From Sialis fuliginosa (lineage: Eukaryota; Arthropoda; Insecta; Megaloptera; Sialidae): DNA of 64,000 nt. The stretch is taken from assembly GCA_961205875.1 (NCBI GenBank), contig OY540822.1, positions 16,772,217-16,836,216 on the forward strand. Direction: 5' to 3'. Below the pieces are notes generated by a model. That model saw only the letters and a program-made list of their open reading frames with translations, was not told the DNA's origin and did not search any database. Position numbers and translations under genes: made by a program. Below are positions 37,001 to 49,350 of this stretch, in pieces (the first letter of the stretch is position 1; each line of letters starts with the position of its first letter).

Positions 37001-40000
37001 TCTCTGCGGGCCGCCGTTTACGTGTTAATGGGCTTTTAATTTTATCGCTCCGAATCGTAAAATTAGGGTGTCTATCGTGTAGGAAATCGACCGCCGGTCA
37101 CTTGTTGTCCAGTGCAAAATCTCTCTGCGGGCCGCCGTTTACGTGTTAATGGGCTTTTAATTTTATCGCACCGAATCGTAAAATTAGGGTGTCTATCGTG
37201 TAGGAAATCGGCCGCCGGTCACTTGTTGTCCAGTGCAAAATCTATCTGCGGGCCGCCGTTTACGTGTTAATGGGCTTTTAATTTTATCGCTCCGAATCGC
37301 AAAATTAGGGTGTCTATCGTGTAGGAAATCGACCGCCGGTCACTTGTTGTCCAGTGCAAAATCTCTCTGCGGGCCGCCGTTTACGTGTTAATGGGCTTTT
37401 AATTTTATCGCACCGAATCGTAAAATTAGGGTGTCTATCGTGTAGGAAATCGGCCGCCGGTCACTTGTTGTCCAGTGCAAAATCTCTCTGCGGGCCGCCG
37501 TTTACGTGTTAATGGGCTTTTAATTTTATCGCTCCGAATCGTAAAATTAGGGTGTCTATCGTGTAGGAAATCGGCCGCCGGTCACTTGTTGTCCAGTGCA
37601 AAATCTCTCTGCGGGCCGCCGTTTACGTGTTAATGGGCTTTTAATTTTATCGCTCCGAATCGTAAAATTAGGGTGTCTATCGTGTAGGAAATCGGCCGCC
37701 GGTCACTTGTTGTCCAGTGCAAAATCTCTCTGCGGGCCGCCGTTTACGTGTTAATGGGCTTTTAATTTTATCGCTCCGAATCGTAAAATTAGGGTGTCTA
37801 TCGTGTAGGAAATCGACCGCCGGTCACTTGTTGTCCAGTGCAAAATCTCTCTGCGGGCCGCCGTTTACGTGTTAATGGGCTTTTAATTTTATCGCACCGA
37901 ATCGTAAAATTAGGGTGTCTATCGTGTAGGAAATCGGCCGCCGGTCACTTGTTGTCTAGTGCAAAATCTCTCTGCGGGCCGCCGTTTACGTGTTAATGGG
38001 CTTTTAATTTTATCGCTCCGAATCGCAAAATTAGGGTGTCTATCGTGTAGGAAATCGGCCGCCGGTCACTTGTTGTCCAGTGCAAAATCTCTCTGCGGGC
38101 CGCCGTTTACGTGTTAATGGGCTTTTAATTTTATCGCTCCGAATCGCAAAATTAGGGTGTCTATCGTGTAGGAAATCGACCGCCGGTCACTTGTTGTCCA
38201 GTGCAAAATCTCTCTGCGGGCCGCCGTTTACGTGTTAATGGGCTTTTAATTTTATCGCACCGAATCGTAAAATTAGGGTGTCTATCGTGTAGGAAATCGG
38301 CCGCCGGTCACTTGTTGTCCAGTGCAAAATCTCTCTGCGGGCCGCCGTTTACGTGTTAATGGGCTTTTAATTTTATCGCTCCGAATCGTAAAATTAGGGT
38401 GTCTATCGTGTAGGAAATCGGCCGCCGGTCACTTGTTGTCCAGTGCAAAATCTCTCTGCGGGCCGCCGTTTACGTGTAAATGGGCTTTTAATTTTAACGC
38501 TCCGAATCGTAAAATTAGGGTGTCTATCGTGTAGGAAATCGGCCGCCGGTCACTTGTTGTCCAGTGCAAAATCTCTCTGCGGGCCGCCGTTTACGTGTTA
38601 ATGGGCTTTTAATTTTATCGCTCCGAATCGCAAAATTAGGGTGTCTATCGTGTAGGAAATCGGCCGCCGGTCACTTGTTGTCCAGTGCAAAATCTCTCTG
38701 CGGGCCGCCGTTTACGTGTTAATGGGCTTTTAATTTTATCGCACCGAATCGTAAAATTAGGGTGTCTATCGTGTAGGAAATCGGCCGCCGGTCACTTGTT
38801 GTCCAGTGCAAAATCTATCTGCGGGCCGCCGTTTACGTGTTAATGGGCTTTTAATTTTATCGCTCCGAATCGCAAAATTAGGGTGTCTATCGTGTAGGAA
38901 ATCGGCCGCCGGTCACTTGTTGTCCAGTGCAAAATCTCTCTGCGGGCCGCCGTTTACGTGTTAATGGGCTTTTAATTTTATCGCTCCGAATCGCAAAATT
39001 AGGGTGTCTATCGTGTAGGAAATCGGCCGCCGGTCACTTGTTGTCCAGTGCAAAATCTCTCTGCGGGCCGCCGTTTACGTGTTAATGGGCTTTTAATTTT
39101 ATCGCACCGAATCGTAAAATTAGGGTGTCTATCGTGTAGGAAATCGGCCGCCGGTCACTTGTTGTCCAGTGCAAAATCTCTCTGCGGGCCGCCGTTTACG
39201 TGTTAATGGGCTTTTAATTTTATCGCTCCGAATCGCAAAATTAGGGTGTCTATCGTGTAGGAAATCGGCCGCCGGTCACTTGTTGTCCAGTGCAAAATCT
39301 CTCTGCGGGCCGCCGTTTACGTGTTAATGGGCTTTTAATTTTATCGCTCCGAATCGTAAAATTAGGGTGTCTATCGTGTAGGAAATCGGCCGCCGGTCAC
39401 TTGTTGTCCAGTGCAAAATCTCTCTGCGGGCCGCCGTTTACGTGTTAATGGGCTTTTAATTTTATCGCTCCGAATCGTAAAATTAGGGTGTCTATCGTGT
39501 AGGAAATCGACCGCCGGTCACTTGTTGTCCAGTGCAAAATCTCTCTGCGGGCCGCCGTTTACGTGTTAATGGGCTTTTAATTTTATCGCACCGAATCGTA
39601 AAATTAGGGTGTCTATCGTGTAGGAAATCGGCCGCCGGTCACTTGTTGTTCAGTGCAAAATCTCTCTGCGGGCCGCCGTTTACGTGTTAATGGGCTTTTA
39701 ATTTTATCGCTCCGAATCGTAAAATTAGGGTGTCTATCGTGTAGGAAATCGGCCGCCGGTCACTTGTTGTCCAGTGCAAAATCTCTCTGCGGGCCGCCGT
39801 TTACGTGTTAATGGGCTTTTAATTTTATCGCACCGAATCGTAAAATTAGGGTGTCTATCGTGTAGGAAATCGGCCGCCGGTCACTTGTTGTCCAGTGCAA
39901 AATCTCTCTGCGGGCCGCCGTTTACGTGTTAATGGGCTTTTAATTTTATCGCACCGAATCGTAAAATTAGGGTGTCTATCGTGTAGGAAATCGGCCGCCG

Positions 40001-40881
40001 GTCACTTGTTGTCCAGTGCAAAATCTCTCTGCGGGCCGCCGTTTACGTGTTAATGGGCTTTTAATTTTATCGCTCCGAATCGTAAAATTAGGGTGTCTAT
40101 CGTGTAGGAAATCGGCCGCCGGTCACTTGTTGTCCAGTGCAAAATCTCTCTGCGGGCCGCCGTTTACGTGTTAATGGGCTTTTAATTTTATCGCTCCGAA
40201 TCGTAAAATTAGGGTGTCTATCGTGTAGGAAATCGACCGCCGGTCACTTGTTGTCCAGTGCAAAATCTCTCTGCGGGCCGCCGTTTACGTGTTAATGGGC
40301 TTTTAATTTTATCGCACCGAATCGTAAAATTAGGGTGTCTATCGTGTAGGAAATCGGCCGCCGGTCACTTGTTGTTCAGTGCAAAATCTCTCTGCGGGCC
40401 GCCGTTTACGTGTTAATGGGCTTTTAATTTTATCGCTCCGAATCGTAAAATTAGGGTGTCTATCGTGTAGGAAATCGGCCGCCGGTCACTTGTTGTCCAG
40501 TGCAAAATCTCTCTGCGGGCCGCCGTTTACGTGTTAATGGGCTTTTAATTTTATCGCACCGAATCGTAAAATTAGGGTGTCTATCGTGTAGGAAATCGGC
40601 CGCCGGTCACTTGTTGTCCAGTGCAAAATCTCTCTGCGGGCCGCCGTTTACGTGTTAATGGGCTTTTAATTTTATCGCACCGAATCGTAAAATTAGGGTG
40701 TCTATCGTGTAGGAAATCGGCCGCCGGTCACTTGTTGTCCAGTGCAAAATCTCTCTGCGGGCCGCCGTTTACGTGTTAATGGGCTTTTAATTTTATCGCT
40801 CCGAATCGCAAAATTAGGGTGTCTATCGTGTAGGAAATCGGCCGCCGGTCACTTGTTGTCTAGTGCAAAATCTCTCTGCGG
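31082..40881 (+). repeat. Satellite higher-order block II (81 monomers)
   Basis: Same markers as block I (31740, 33256, 34922, 35329, 35836). They recur 9800 bp later (81 x 121 - 1) up to the 120-bp monomer, so this block has gained a net nine monomers. A six-monomer sub-repeat (TTCAG marks at 39649 and 40375, 726 bp apart) accounts for part of the gain. Confidence 0.9.
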
Positions 40882-43800
40882 GCCGTCGTTTACGTGTTAA
40901 TGGGCTTTTAATTTTATCGCACCGAATCGTAAAATTAGGGTGTCTATCGTGTAGGAAATCGACCGCCGGTCACTTGTTGTCCAGTGCAAAATCTCTCTGC
41001 GGGCCGCCGTTTACGTGTTAATGGGCTTTTAATTTTATCACTCCGAATCGCAAAATTAGGGTGTCTATCGTGTAGGAAATCGGCCGCCGGTCACTTGTTG
41101 TCCAGTGCAAAATCTCTCTGCGGGCCGCCGTTTACGTGTTAATGGGCTTTTAATTTTATCGCTCCGAATCGCGAAATTAGGGTGTCTATCGTGTAGGAAA
41201 TCGACCGCCGGTCACTTGTTGTCCAGTGCAAAATCTCTCTGCGGGCCGCCGTTTACGTGTTAATGGGCTTTTAATTTTATCGCTCCGAATCGCAAAATTA
41301 GGGTGTCTATCGTGTAGGAAATCGACCGCCGGTCACTTGTTGTCCAGTGCAAAATCTCTCTGCGGGCCGCCGTTTACGTGTTAATGGGCTTTTAATTTTA
41401 TCGCACCGAATCGTAAAATTAGGGTGTCTATCGTGTAGGAAATCGGCCGCCGGTCACTTGTTGTCCAGTGCAAAATCTCTCTGCGGGCCGCCGTTTACGT
41501 GTTAATGGGCTTTTAATTTTATCGCTCCGAATCGTAAAACTAGGGTGTCTATCGTGTAGGAAATCGGCCGCCGGTCACTTGTTGTCCAGTGCAAAATCTC
41601 TCTGCGGGCCGCCGTTTACGTGTTAATGGGCTTTTAATTTTATCGCACCGAATCGTAAAATTAGGGTGTCTATCGTGTAGGAAATCGGCCGCCGGTCACT
41701 TGTTGTCCAGTGCAAAATCTCTCTGCGGGCCGCCGTTTACGTGTTAATGGGCTTTTAATTTTATCACTCCGAATCGCAAAATTAGGGTGTCTATCGTGTA
41801 GGAAATCGGCCGCCGGTCACTTGTTGTCCAGTGCAAAATCTCTCTGCGGGCCGCCGTTTACGTGTTAATGGGCTTTTAATTTTATCGCACCGAATCGTAA
41901 AATTAGGGTGTCTATCGTGTAGGAAATCGGCCGCCGGTCACTTGTTGTCCAGTGCAAAATCTCTCTGCGGGCCGCCGTTTACGTGTTAATGGGCTTTTAA
42001 TTTTATCGCTCCGAATCGTAAAATTAGGGTGTCTATCGTGTAGGAAATCGGCCGCCGGTCACTTGTTGTCCAGTGCAAAATCTCTCTGCGGGCCGCCGTT
42101 TACGTGTTAATGGGCTTTTAATTTTATCGCTCCGAATCGCAAAATTAGGGTGTCTATCGTGTAGGAAATCGACCGCCGGTCACTTGTTGTCCAGTGCAAA
42201 ATCTCTCTGCGGGCCGCCGTTTACGTGTTAATGGGCTTTTAATTTTATCGCACCGAATCGTAAAATTAGGGTGTCTATCGTGTAGGAAATCGGCCGCCGG
42301 TCACTTGTTGTCTAGTGCAAAATCTCTCTGCGGGCCGCCGTTTACGTGTTAATGGGCTTTTAATTTTATCGCACCGAATCGTAAAATTAGGGTGTCTATC
42401 GTGTAGGAAATCGGCCGCCGGTCACTTGTTGTCCAGTGCAAAATCTCTCTGCGGGCCGCCGTTTACGTGTTAATGGGCTTTTAATTTTATCGCTCCGAAT
42501 CGTAAAATTAGGGTGTCTATCGTGTAGGAAATCGGCCGCCGGTCACTTGTTGTCCAGTGCAAAATCTCTCTGCGGGCCGCCGTTTACGTGTTAATGGGCT
42601 TTTAATTTTATCGCTCCGAATCGTAAAATTAGGGTGTCTATCGTGTAGGAAATCGACCGCCGGTCACTTGTTGTCCAGTGCAAAATCTCTCTGCGGGCCG
42701 CCGTTTACGTGTTAATGGGCTTTTAATTTTATCGCACCGAATCGTAAAATTAGGGTGTCTATCGTGTAGGAAATCGGCCGCCGGTCACTTGTTGTCTAGT
42801 GCAAAATCTCTCTGCGGGCCGCCGTTTACGTGTTAATGGGCTTTTAATTTTATCGCTCCGAATCGCAAAATTAGGGTGTCTATCGTGTAGGAAATCGGCC
42901 GCCGGTCACTTGTTGTCCAGTGCAAAATCTATCTGCGGGCCGCCGTTTACGTGTTAATGGGCTTTTAATTTTATCGCTCCGAATCGCAAAATTAGGGTGT
43001 CTATCGTGTAGGAAATCGGCCGCCGGTCACTTGTTGTCTAGTGCAAAATCTCTCTGCAGGCCGTCGTTTACGTGTTAATGGGCTTTTAATTTTATCGCAC
43101 CGAATCGTAAAATTAGGGTGTCTATCGTGTAGGAAATCGACCGCCGGTCACTTGTTGTCCAGTGCAAAATCTCTCTGCGGGCCGCCGTTTACGTGTTAAT
43201 GGGCTTTTAATTTTATCACTCCGAATCGCAAAATTAGGGTGTCTATCGTGTAGGAAATCGGCCGCCGGTCACTTGTTGTCCAGTGCAAAATCTCTCTGCG
43301 GGCCGCCGTTTACGTGTTAATGGGCTTTTAATTTTATCGCTCCGAATCGCGAAATTAGGGTGTCTATCGTGTAGGAAATCGACCGCCGGTCACTTGTTGT
43401 CCAGTGCAAAATCTCTCTGCGGGCCGCCGTTTACGTGTTAATGGGCTTTTAATTTTATCGCTCCGAATCGCAAAATTAGGGTGTCTATCGTGTAGGAAAT
43501 CGACCGCCGGTCACTTGTTGTCCAGTGCAAAATCTCTCTGCGGGCCGCCGTTTACGTGTTAATGGGCTTTTAATTTTATCGCACCGAATCGTAAAATTAG
43601 GGTGTCTATCGTGTAGGAAATCGGCCGCCGGTCACTTGTTGTCCAGTGCAAAATCTCTCTGCGGGCCGCCGTTTACGTGTTAATGGGCTTTTAATTTTAT
43701 CGCTCCGAATCGTAAAATTAGGGTGTCTATCGTGTAGGAAATCGGCCGCCGGTCACTTGTTGTCCAGTGCAAAATCTCTCTGCGGGCCGCCGTTTACGTG

Positions 43801-46800
43801 TTAATGGGCTTTTAATTTTATCGCACCGAATCGTAAAATTAGGGTGTCTATCGTGTAGGAAATCGGCCGCCGGTCACTTGTTGTCCAGTGCAAAATCTCT
43901 CTGCGGGCCGCCGTTTACGTGTTAATGGGCTTTTAATTTTATCACTCCGAATCGCAAAATTAGGGTGTCTATCGTGTAGGAAATCGGCCGCCGGTCACTT
44001 GTTGTCCAGTGCAAAATCTCTCTGCGGGCCGCCGTTTACGTGTTAATGGGCTTTTAATTTTATCGCACCGAATCGTAAAATTAGGGTGTCTATCGTGTAG
44101 GAAATCGGCCGCCGGTCACTTGTTGTCCAGTGCAAAATCTCTCTGCGGGCCGCCGTTTACGTGTTAATGGGCTTTTAATTTTATCGCTCCGAATCGTAAA
44201 ATTAGGGTGTCTATCGTGTAGGAAATCGGCCGCCGGTCACTTGTTGTCCAGTGCAAAATCTCTCTGCGGGCCGCCGTTTACGTGTTAATGGGCTTTTAAT
44301 TTTATCGCTCCGAATCGCAAAATTAGGGTGTCTATCGTGTAGGAAATCGACCGCCGGTCACTTGTTGTCCAGTGCAAAATCTCTCTGCGGGCCGCCGTTT
44401 ACGTGTTAACGGGCTTTTAATTTTATCGCACCGAATCGTAAAATTAGGGTGTCTATCGTGTAGGAAATCGGCCGCCGGTCACTTGTTGTCTAGTGCAAAA
44501 TCTCTCTGCGGGCCGCCGTTTACGTGTTAATGGGCTTTTAATTTTATCGCTCCGAATCGCAAAATTAGGGTGTCTATCGTGTAGGAAATCGGCCGCCGGT
44601 CACTTGTTGTCCAGTGCAAAATCTATCTGCGGGCCGCCGTTTACGTGTTAATGGGCTTTTAATTTTATCGCTCCGAATCGCGAAATTAGGGTGTCTATCG
44701 TGTAGGAAATCGGCCGCCGGTCATTTGTTGTCCAGTGCAAAATCTCTCTGCGGGCCGCCGTTTACGTGTTAATGGGCTTTTAATTTTATCGCTCCGAATC
44801 GTAAAATTAGGGTGTCTATCGTGTAGGAAATCGGCCGCCGGTCACTTGTTGTCCAGTGCAAAATCTCTCTGCGGGCCGCCGTTTACGTGTTAATGGGCTT
44901 TTAATTTTATCGCTCCGAATCGTAAAATTAGGGTGTCTATCGTGTAGGAAATCGGCCGCCGGTCACTTGTTGTCCAGTGCAAAATCTCTCTGCGGGCCGC
45001 CGTTTACGTGTTAATGGGCTTTTAATTTTATCGCTCCGAATCGTAAAATTAGGGTGTCTATCGTGTAGGAAATCGGCCGCCGGTCACTTGTTGTCCAGTG
45101 CAAAATCTCTCTGCGGGCCGCCGTTTACGTGTAAAGGGCTTTTAATTTTATCGCTCCGAATCGTAAAATTAGGGTGTCTATCGTGTAGGAAATCGGCCGC
45201 CGGTCACTTGTTGTCCAGTGCAAAATCTCTCTGCGGGCCGCCGTTTACGTGTTAATGGGCTTTTAATTTTATCGCACCGAATCGTAAAATTAGGGTGTCT
45301 ATCGTGTAGGAAATCGGCCGCCGGTCACTTGTTGTCCAGTGCAAAATCTCTCTGCGGGCCGCCGTTTACGTGTTAATGGGCTTTTAATTTTATCGCTCCG
45401 AATCGTAAAATTAGGGTGTCTATCGTGTAGGAAATCGGCCGCCGGTCACTTGTTGTCCAGTGCAAAATCTCTCTGCGGGCCGCCGTTTACGTGTTAATGG
45501 GCTTTTAATTTTATCGCACCGAATCGTAAAATTAGGGTGTCTATCGTGTAGGAAATCGGCCGCCGGTCACTTGTTGTCCAGTGCAAAATCTCTCTGCGGG
45601 CCGCCGTTTACGTGTTAAAGGGCTTTTAATTTTATCGCTCCGAATCGTAAAATTAGGGTGTCTATCGTGTAGGAAATCGGCCGCCGGTCACTTGTTGTCC
45701 AGTGCAAAATCTCTCTGCGGGCCGCCGTTTAAGTGTTAATGGGCTTTTAATTTTATCTCTCCGAATCGCGAAATTAGGGTGTCTATCGTGTAGGAAATCG
45801 GCCGCCGGTCACTTGTTGTCCAGTGCAAAATCTCTCTGCGGGCCGCCGTTTACGTGTTAATGGGCTTTTAATTTTATCGCTCCGAATCGTAAAATTAGGG
45901 TGTCTATCGTGTAGGAAATCGGCCGCCGGTCACTTGTTGTCCAGTGCAAAATCTCTCTGCGGGCCGCCGTTTACGTGTTAATGGGCTTTTAATTTTATCG
46001 CTCCGAATCGTAAAATTAGGGTGTCTATCGTGTAGGAAATCGGCCGCCGGTCACTTGTTGTCCAGTGCAAAATCTCTCTGCGGGCCGCCGTTTACGTGTT
46101 AATGGGCTTTTAATTTTATCGCTCCGAATCGTAAAATTAGGGTGTCTATCGTGTAGGAAATCGGCCGCCGGTCACTTGTTGTCCAGTGCAAAATCTCTCT
46201 GCGGGCCGCCGTTTACGTGTTAAAGGGCTTTTAATTTTATCGCTCCGAATCGTAAAATTAGGGTGTCTATCGTGTAGGAAATCGGCCGCCGGTCACTTGT
46301 TGTCCAGTGCAAAATCTCTCTGCGGGCCGCCGTTTACGTGTTAATGGGCTTTTAATTTTATCGCTCCGAATCGTAAAATTAGGGTGTCTATCGTGTAGGA
46401 AATCGGCCGCCGGTCACTTGTTGTCCAGTGCAAAATCTCTCTGCGGGCCGCCGTTTACGTGTTAATGGGCTTTTAATTTTATCGCTCCGAATCGCAAAAT
46501 TAGGGTGTCTATCGTGTAGGAAATCGGCCGCCGGTCACTTGTTGTCCAGTGCAAAATCTCTCTGCGGGCCGCCGTTTACGTGTTAATGGGCTTTTAATTT
46601 TATCGCTCCGAATCGCAAAATTAGGGTGTCTATCGTGTAGGAAATCGACCGCCGGTCACTTGTTGTCCAGTGCAAAATCTCTCTGCGGGCCGCCGTTTAC
46701 GTGTTAATGGGCTTTTAATTTTATCGCACCGAATCGTAAAATTAGGGTGTCTATCGTGTAGGAAATCGGCCGCCGGTCACTTGTTGTCCAGTGCAAAATC

Positions 46801-49350
46801 TCTCTGCGGGCCGCCGTTTACGTGTTAATGGGCTTTTAATTTTATCGCTCCGAATCGTAAAATTAGGGTGTCTATCGTGTAGGAAATCGGCCGCCGGTCA
46901 CTTGTTGTCCAGTGCAAAATCTCTCTGCGGGCCGCCGTTTACGTGTAAATGGGCTTTTAATTTTAACGCTCCGAATCGTAAAATTAGGGTGTCTATCGTG
47001 TAGGAAATCGGCCGCCGGTCACTTGTTGTCCAGTGCAAAATCTCTCTGCGGGCCGCCGTTTACGTGTTAATGGGCTTTTAATTTTATCGCTCCGAATCGC
47101 AAAATTAGGGTGTCTATCGTGTAGGAAATCGGCCGCCGGTCACTTGTTGTCCAGTGCAAAATCTCTCTGCGGGCCGCCGTTTACGTGTTAATGGGCTTTT
47201 AATTTTATCGCACCGAATCGTAAAATTAGGGTGTCTATCGTGTAGGAAATCGGCCGCCGGTCACTTGTTGTCCAGTGCAAAATCTATCTGCGGGCCGCCG
47301 TTTACGTGTTAATGGGCTTTTAATTTTATCGCTCCGAATCGCAAAATTAGGGTGTCTATCGTGTAGGAAATCGGCCGCCGGTCACTTGTTGTCCAGTGCA
47401 AAATCTCTCTGCGGGCCGCCGTTTACGTGTTAATGGGCTTTTAATTTTATCGCTCCGAATCGCAAAATTAGGGTGTCTATCGTGTAGGAAATCGGCCGCC
47501 GGTCACTTGTTGTCCAGTGCAAAATCTCTCTGCGGGCCGCCGTTTACGTGTTAATGGGCTTTTAATTTTATCGCACCGAATCGTAAAATTAGGGTGTCTA
47601 TCGTGTAGGAAATCGGCCGCCGGTCACTTGTTGTCCAGTGCAAAATCTCTCTGCGGGCCGCCGTTTACGTGTTAATGGGCTTTTAATTTTATCGCTCCGA
47701 ATCGCAAAATTAGGGTGTCTATCGTGTAGGAAATCGGCCGCCGGTCACTTGTTGTCCAGTGCAAAATCTCTCTGCGGGCCGCCGTTTACGTGTTAATGGG
47801 CTTTTAATTTTATCGCTCCGAATCGTAAAATTAGGGTGTCTATCGTGTAGGAAATCGGCCGCCGGTCACTTGTTGTCCAGTGCAAAATCTCTCTGCGGGC
47901 CGCCGTTTACGTGTTAATGGGCTTTTAATTTTATCGCTCCGAATCGTAAAATTAGGGTGTCTATCGTGTAGGAAATCGACCGCCGGTCACTTGTTGTCCA
48001 GTGCAAAATCTCTCTGCGGGCCGCCGTTTACGTGTTAATGGGCTTTTAATTTTATCGCACCGAATCGTAAAATTAGGGTGTCTATCGTGTAGGAAATCGG
48101 CCGCCGGTCACTTGTTGTTCAGTGCAAAATCTCTCTGCGGGCCGCCGTTTACGTGTTAATGGGCTTTTAATTTTATCGCTCCGAATCGTAAAATTAGGGT
48201 GTCTATCGTGTAGGAAATCGGCCGCCGGTCACTTGTTGTCCAGTGCAAAATCTCTCTGCGGGCCGCCGTTTACGTGTTAATGGGCTTTTAATTTTATCGC
48301 ACCGAATCGTAAAATTAGGGTGTCTATCGTGTAGGAAATCGGCCGCCGGTCACTTGTTGTCCAGTGCAAAATCTCTCTGCGGGCCGCCGTTTACGTGTTA
48401 ATGGGCTTTTAATTTTATCGCACCGAATCGTAAAATTAGGGTGTCTATCGTGTAGGAAATCGGCCGCCGGTCACTTGTTGTCCAGTGCAAAATCTCTCTG
48501 CGGGCCGCCGTTTACGTGTTAATGGGCTTTTAATTTTATCGCTCCGAATCGTAAAATTAGGGTGTCTATCGTGTAGGAAATCGGCCGCCGGTCACTTGTT
48601 GTCCAGTGCAAAATCTCTCTGCGGGCCGCCGTTTACGTGTTAATGGGCTTTTAATTTTATCGCTCCGAATCGTAAAATTAGGGTGTCTATCGTGTAGGAA
48701 ATCGACCGCCGGTCACTTGTTGTCCAGTGCAAAATCTCTCTGCGGGCCGCCGTTTACGTGTTAATGGGCTTTTAATTTTATCGCACCGAATCGTAAAATT
48801 AGGGTGTCTATCGTGTAGGAAATCGGCCGCCGGTCACTTGTTGTTCAGTGCAAAATCTCTCTGCGGGCCGCCGTTTACGTGTTAATGGGCTTTTAATTTT
48901 ATCGCTCCGAATCGTAAAATTAGGGTGTCTATCGTGTAGGAAATCGGCCGCCGGTCACTTGTTGTCCAGTGCAAAATCTCTCTGCGGGCCGCCGTTTACG
49001 TGTTAATGGGCTTTTAATTTTATCGCACCGAATCGTAAAATTAGGGTGTCTATCGTGTAGGAAATCGGCCGCCGGTCACTTGTTGTCCAGTGCAAAATCT
49101 CTCTGCGGGCCGCCGTTTACGTGTTAATGGGCTTTTAATTTTATCGCACCGAATCGTAAAATTAGGGTGTCTATCGTGTAGGAAATCGGCCGCCGGTCAC
49201 TTGTTGTCCAGTGCAAAATCTCTCTGCGGGCCGCCGTTTACGTGTTAATGGGCTTTTAATTTTATCGCTCCGAATCGCAAAATTAGGGTGTCTATCGTGT
49301 AGGAAATCGGCCGCCGGTCACTTGTTGTCTAGTGCAAAATCTCTCTGCGG
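40882..49350 (+). repeat. Satellite higher-order block III (70 monomers)
   Basis: From GGGCCGTCG at 40882 to 49351, 8469 bp = 70 x 121 - 1. It repeats the markers of blocks I and II (41540, 43056, 44722, 45129) but has one extra monomer before TATCTCTCC (45757) and lacks about a dozen monomers afterwards. The six-monomer sub-repeat recurs (48118 and 48844). Confidence 0.9.
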
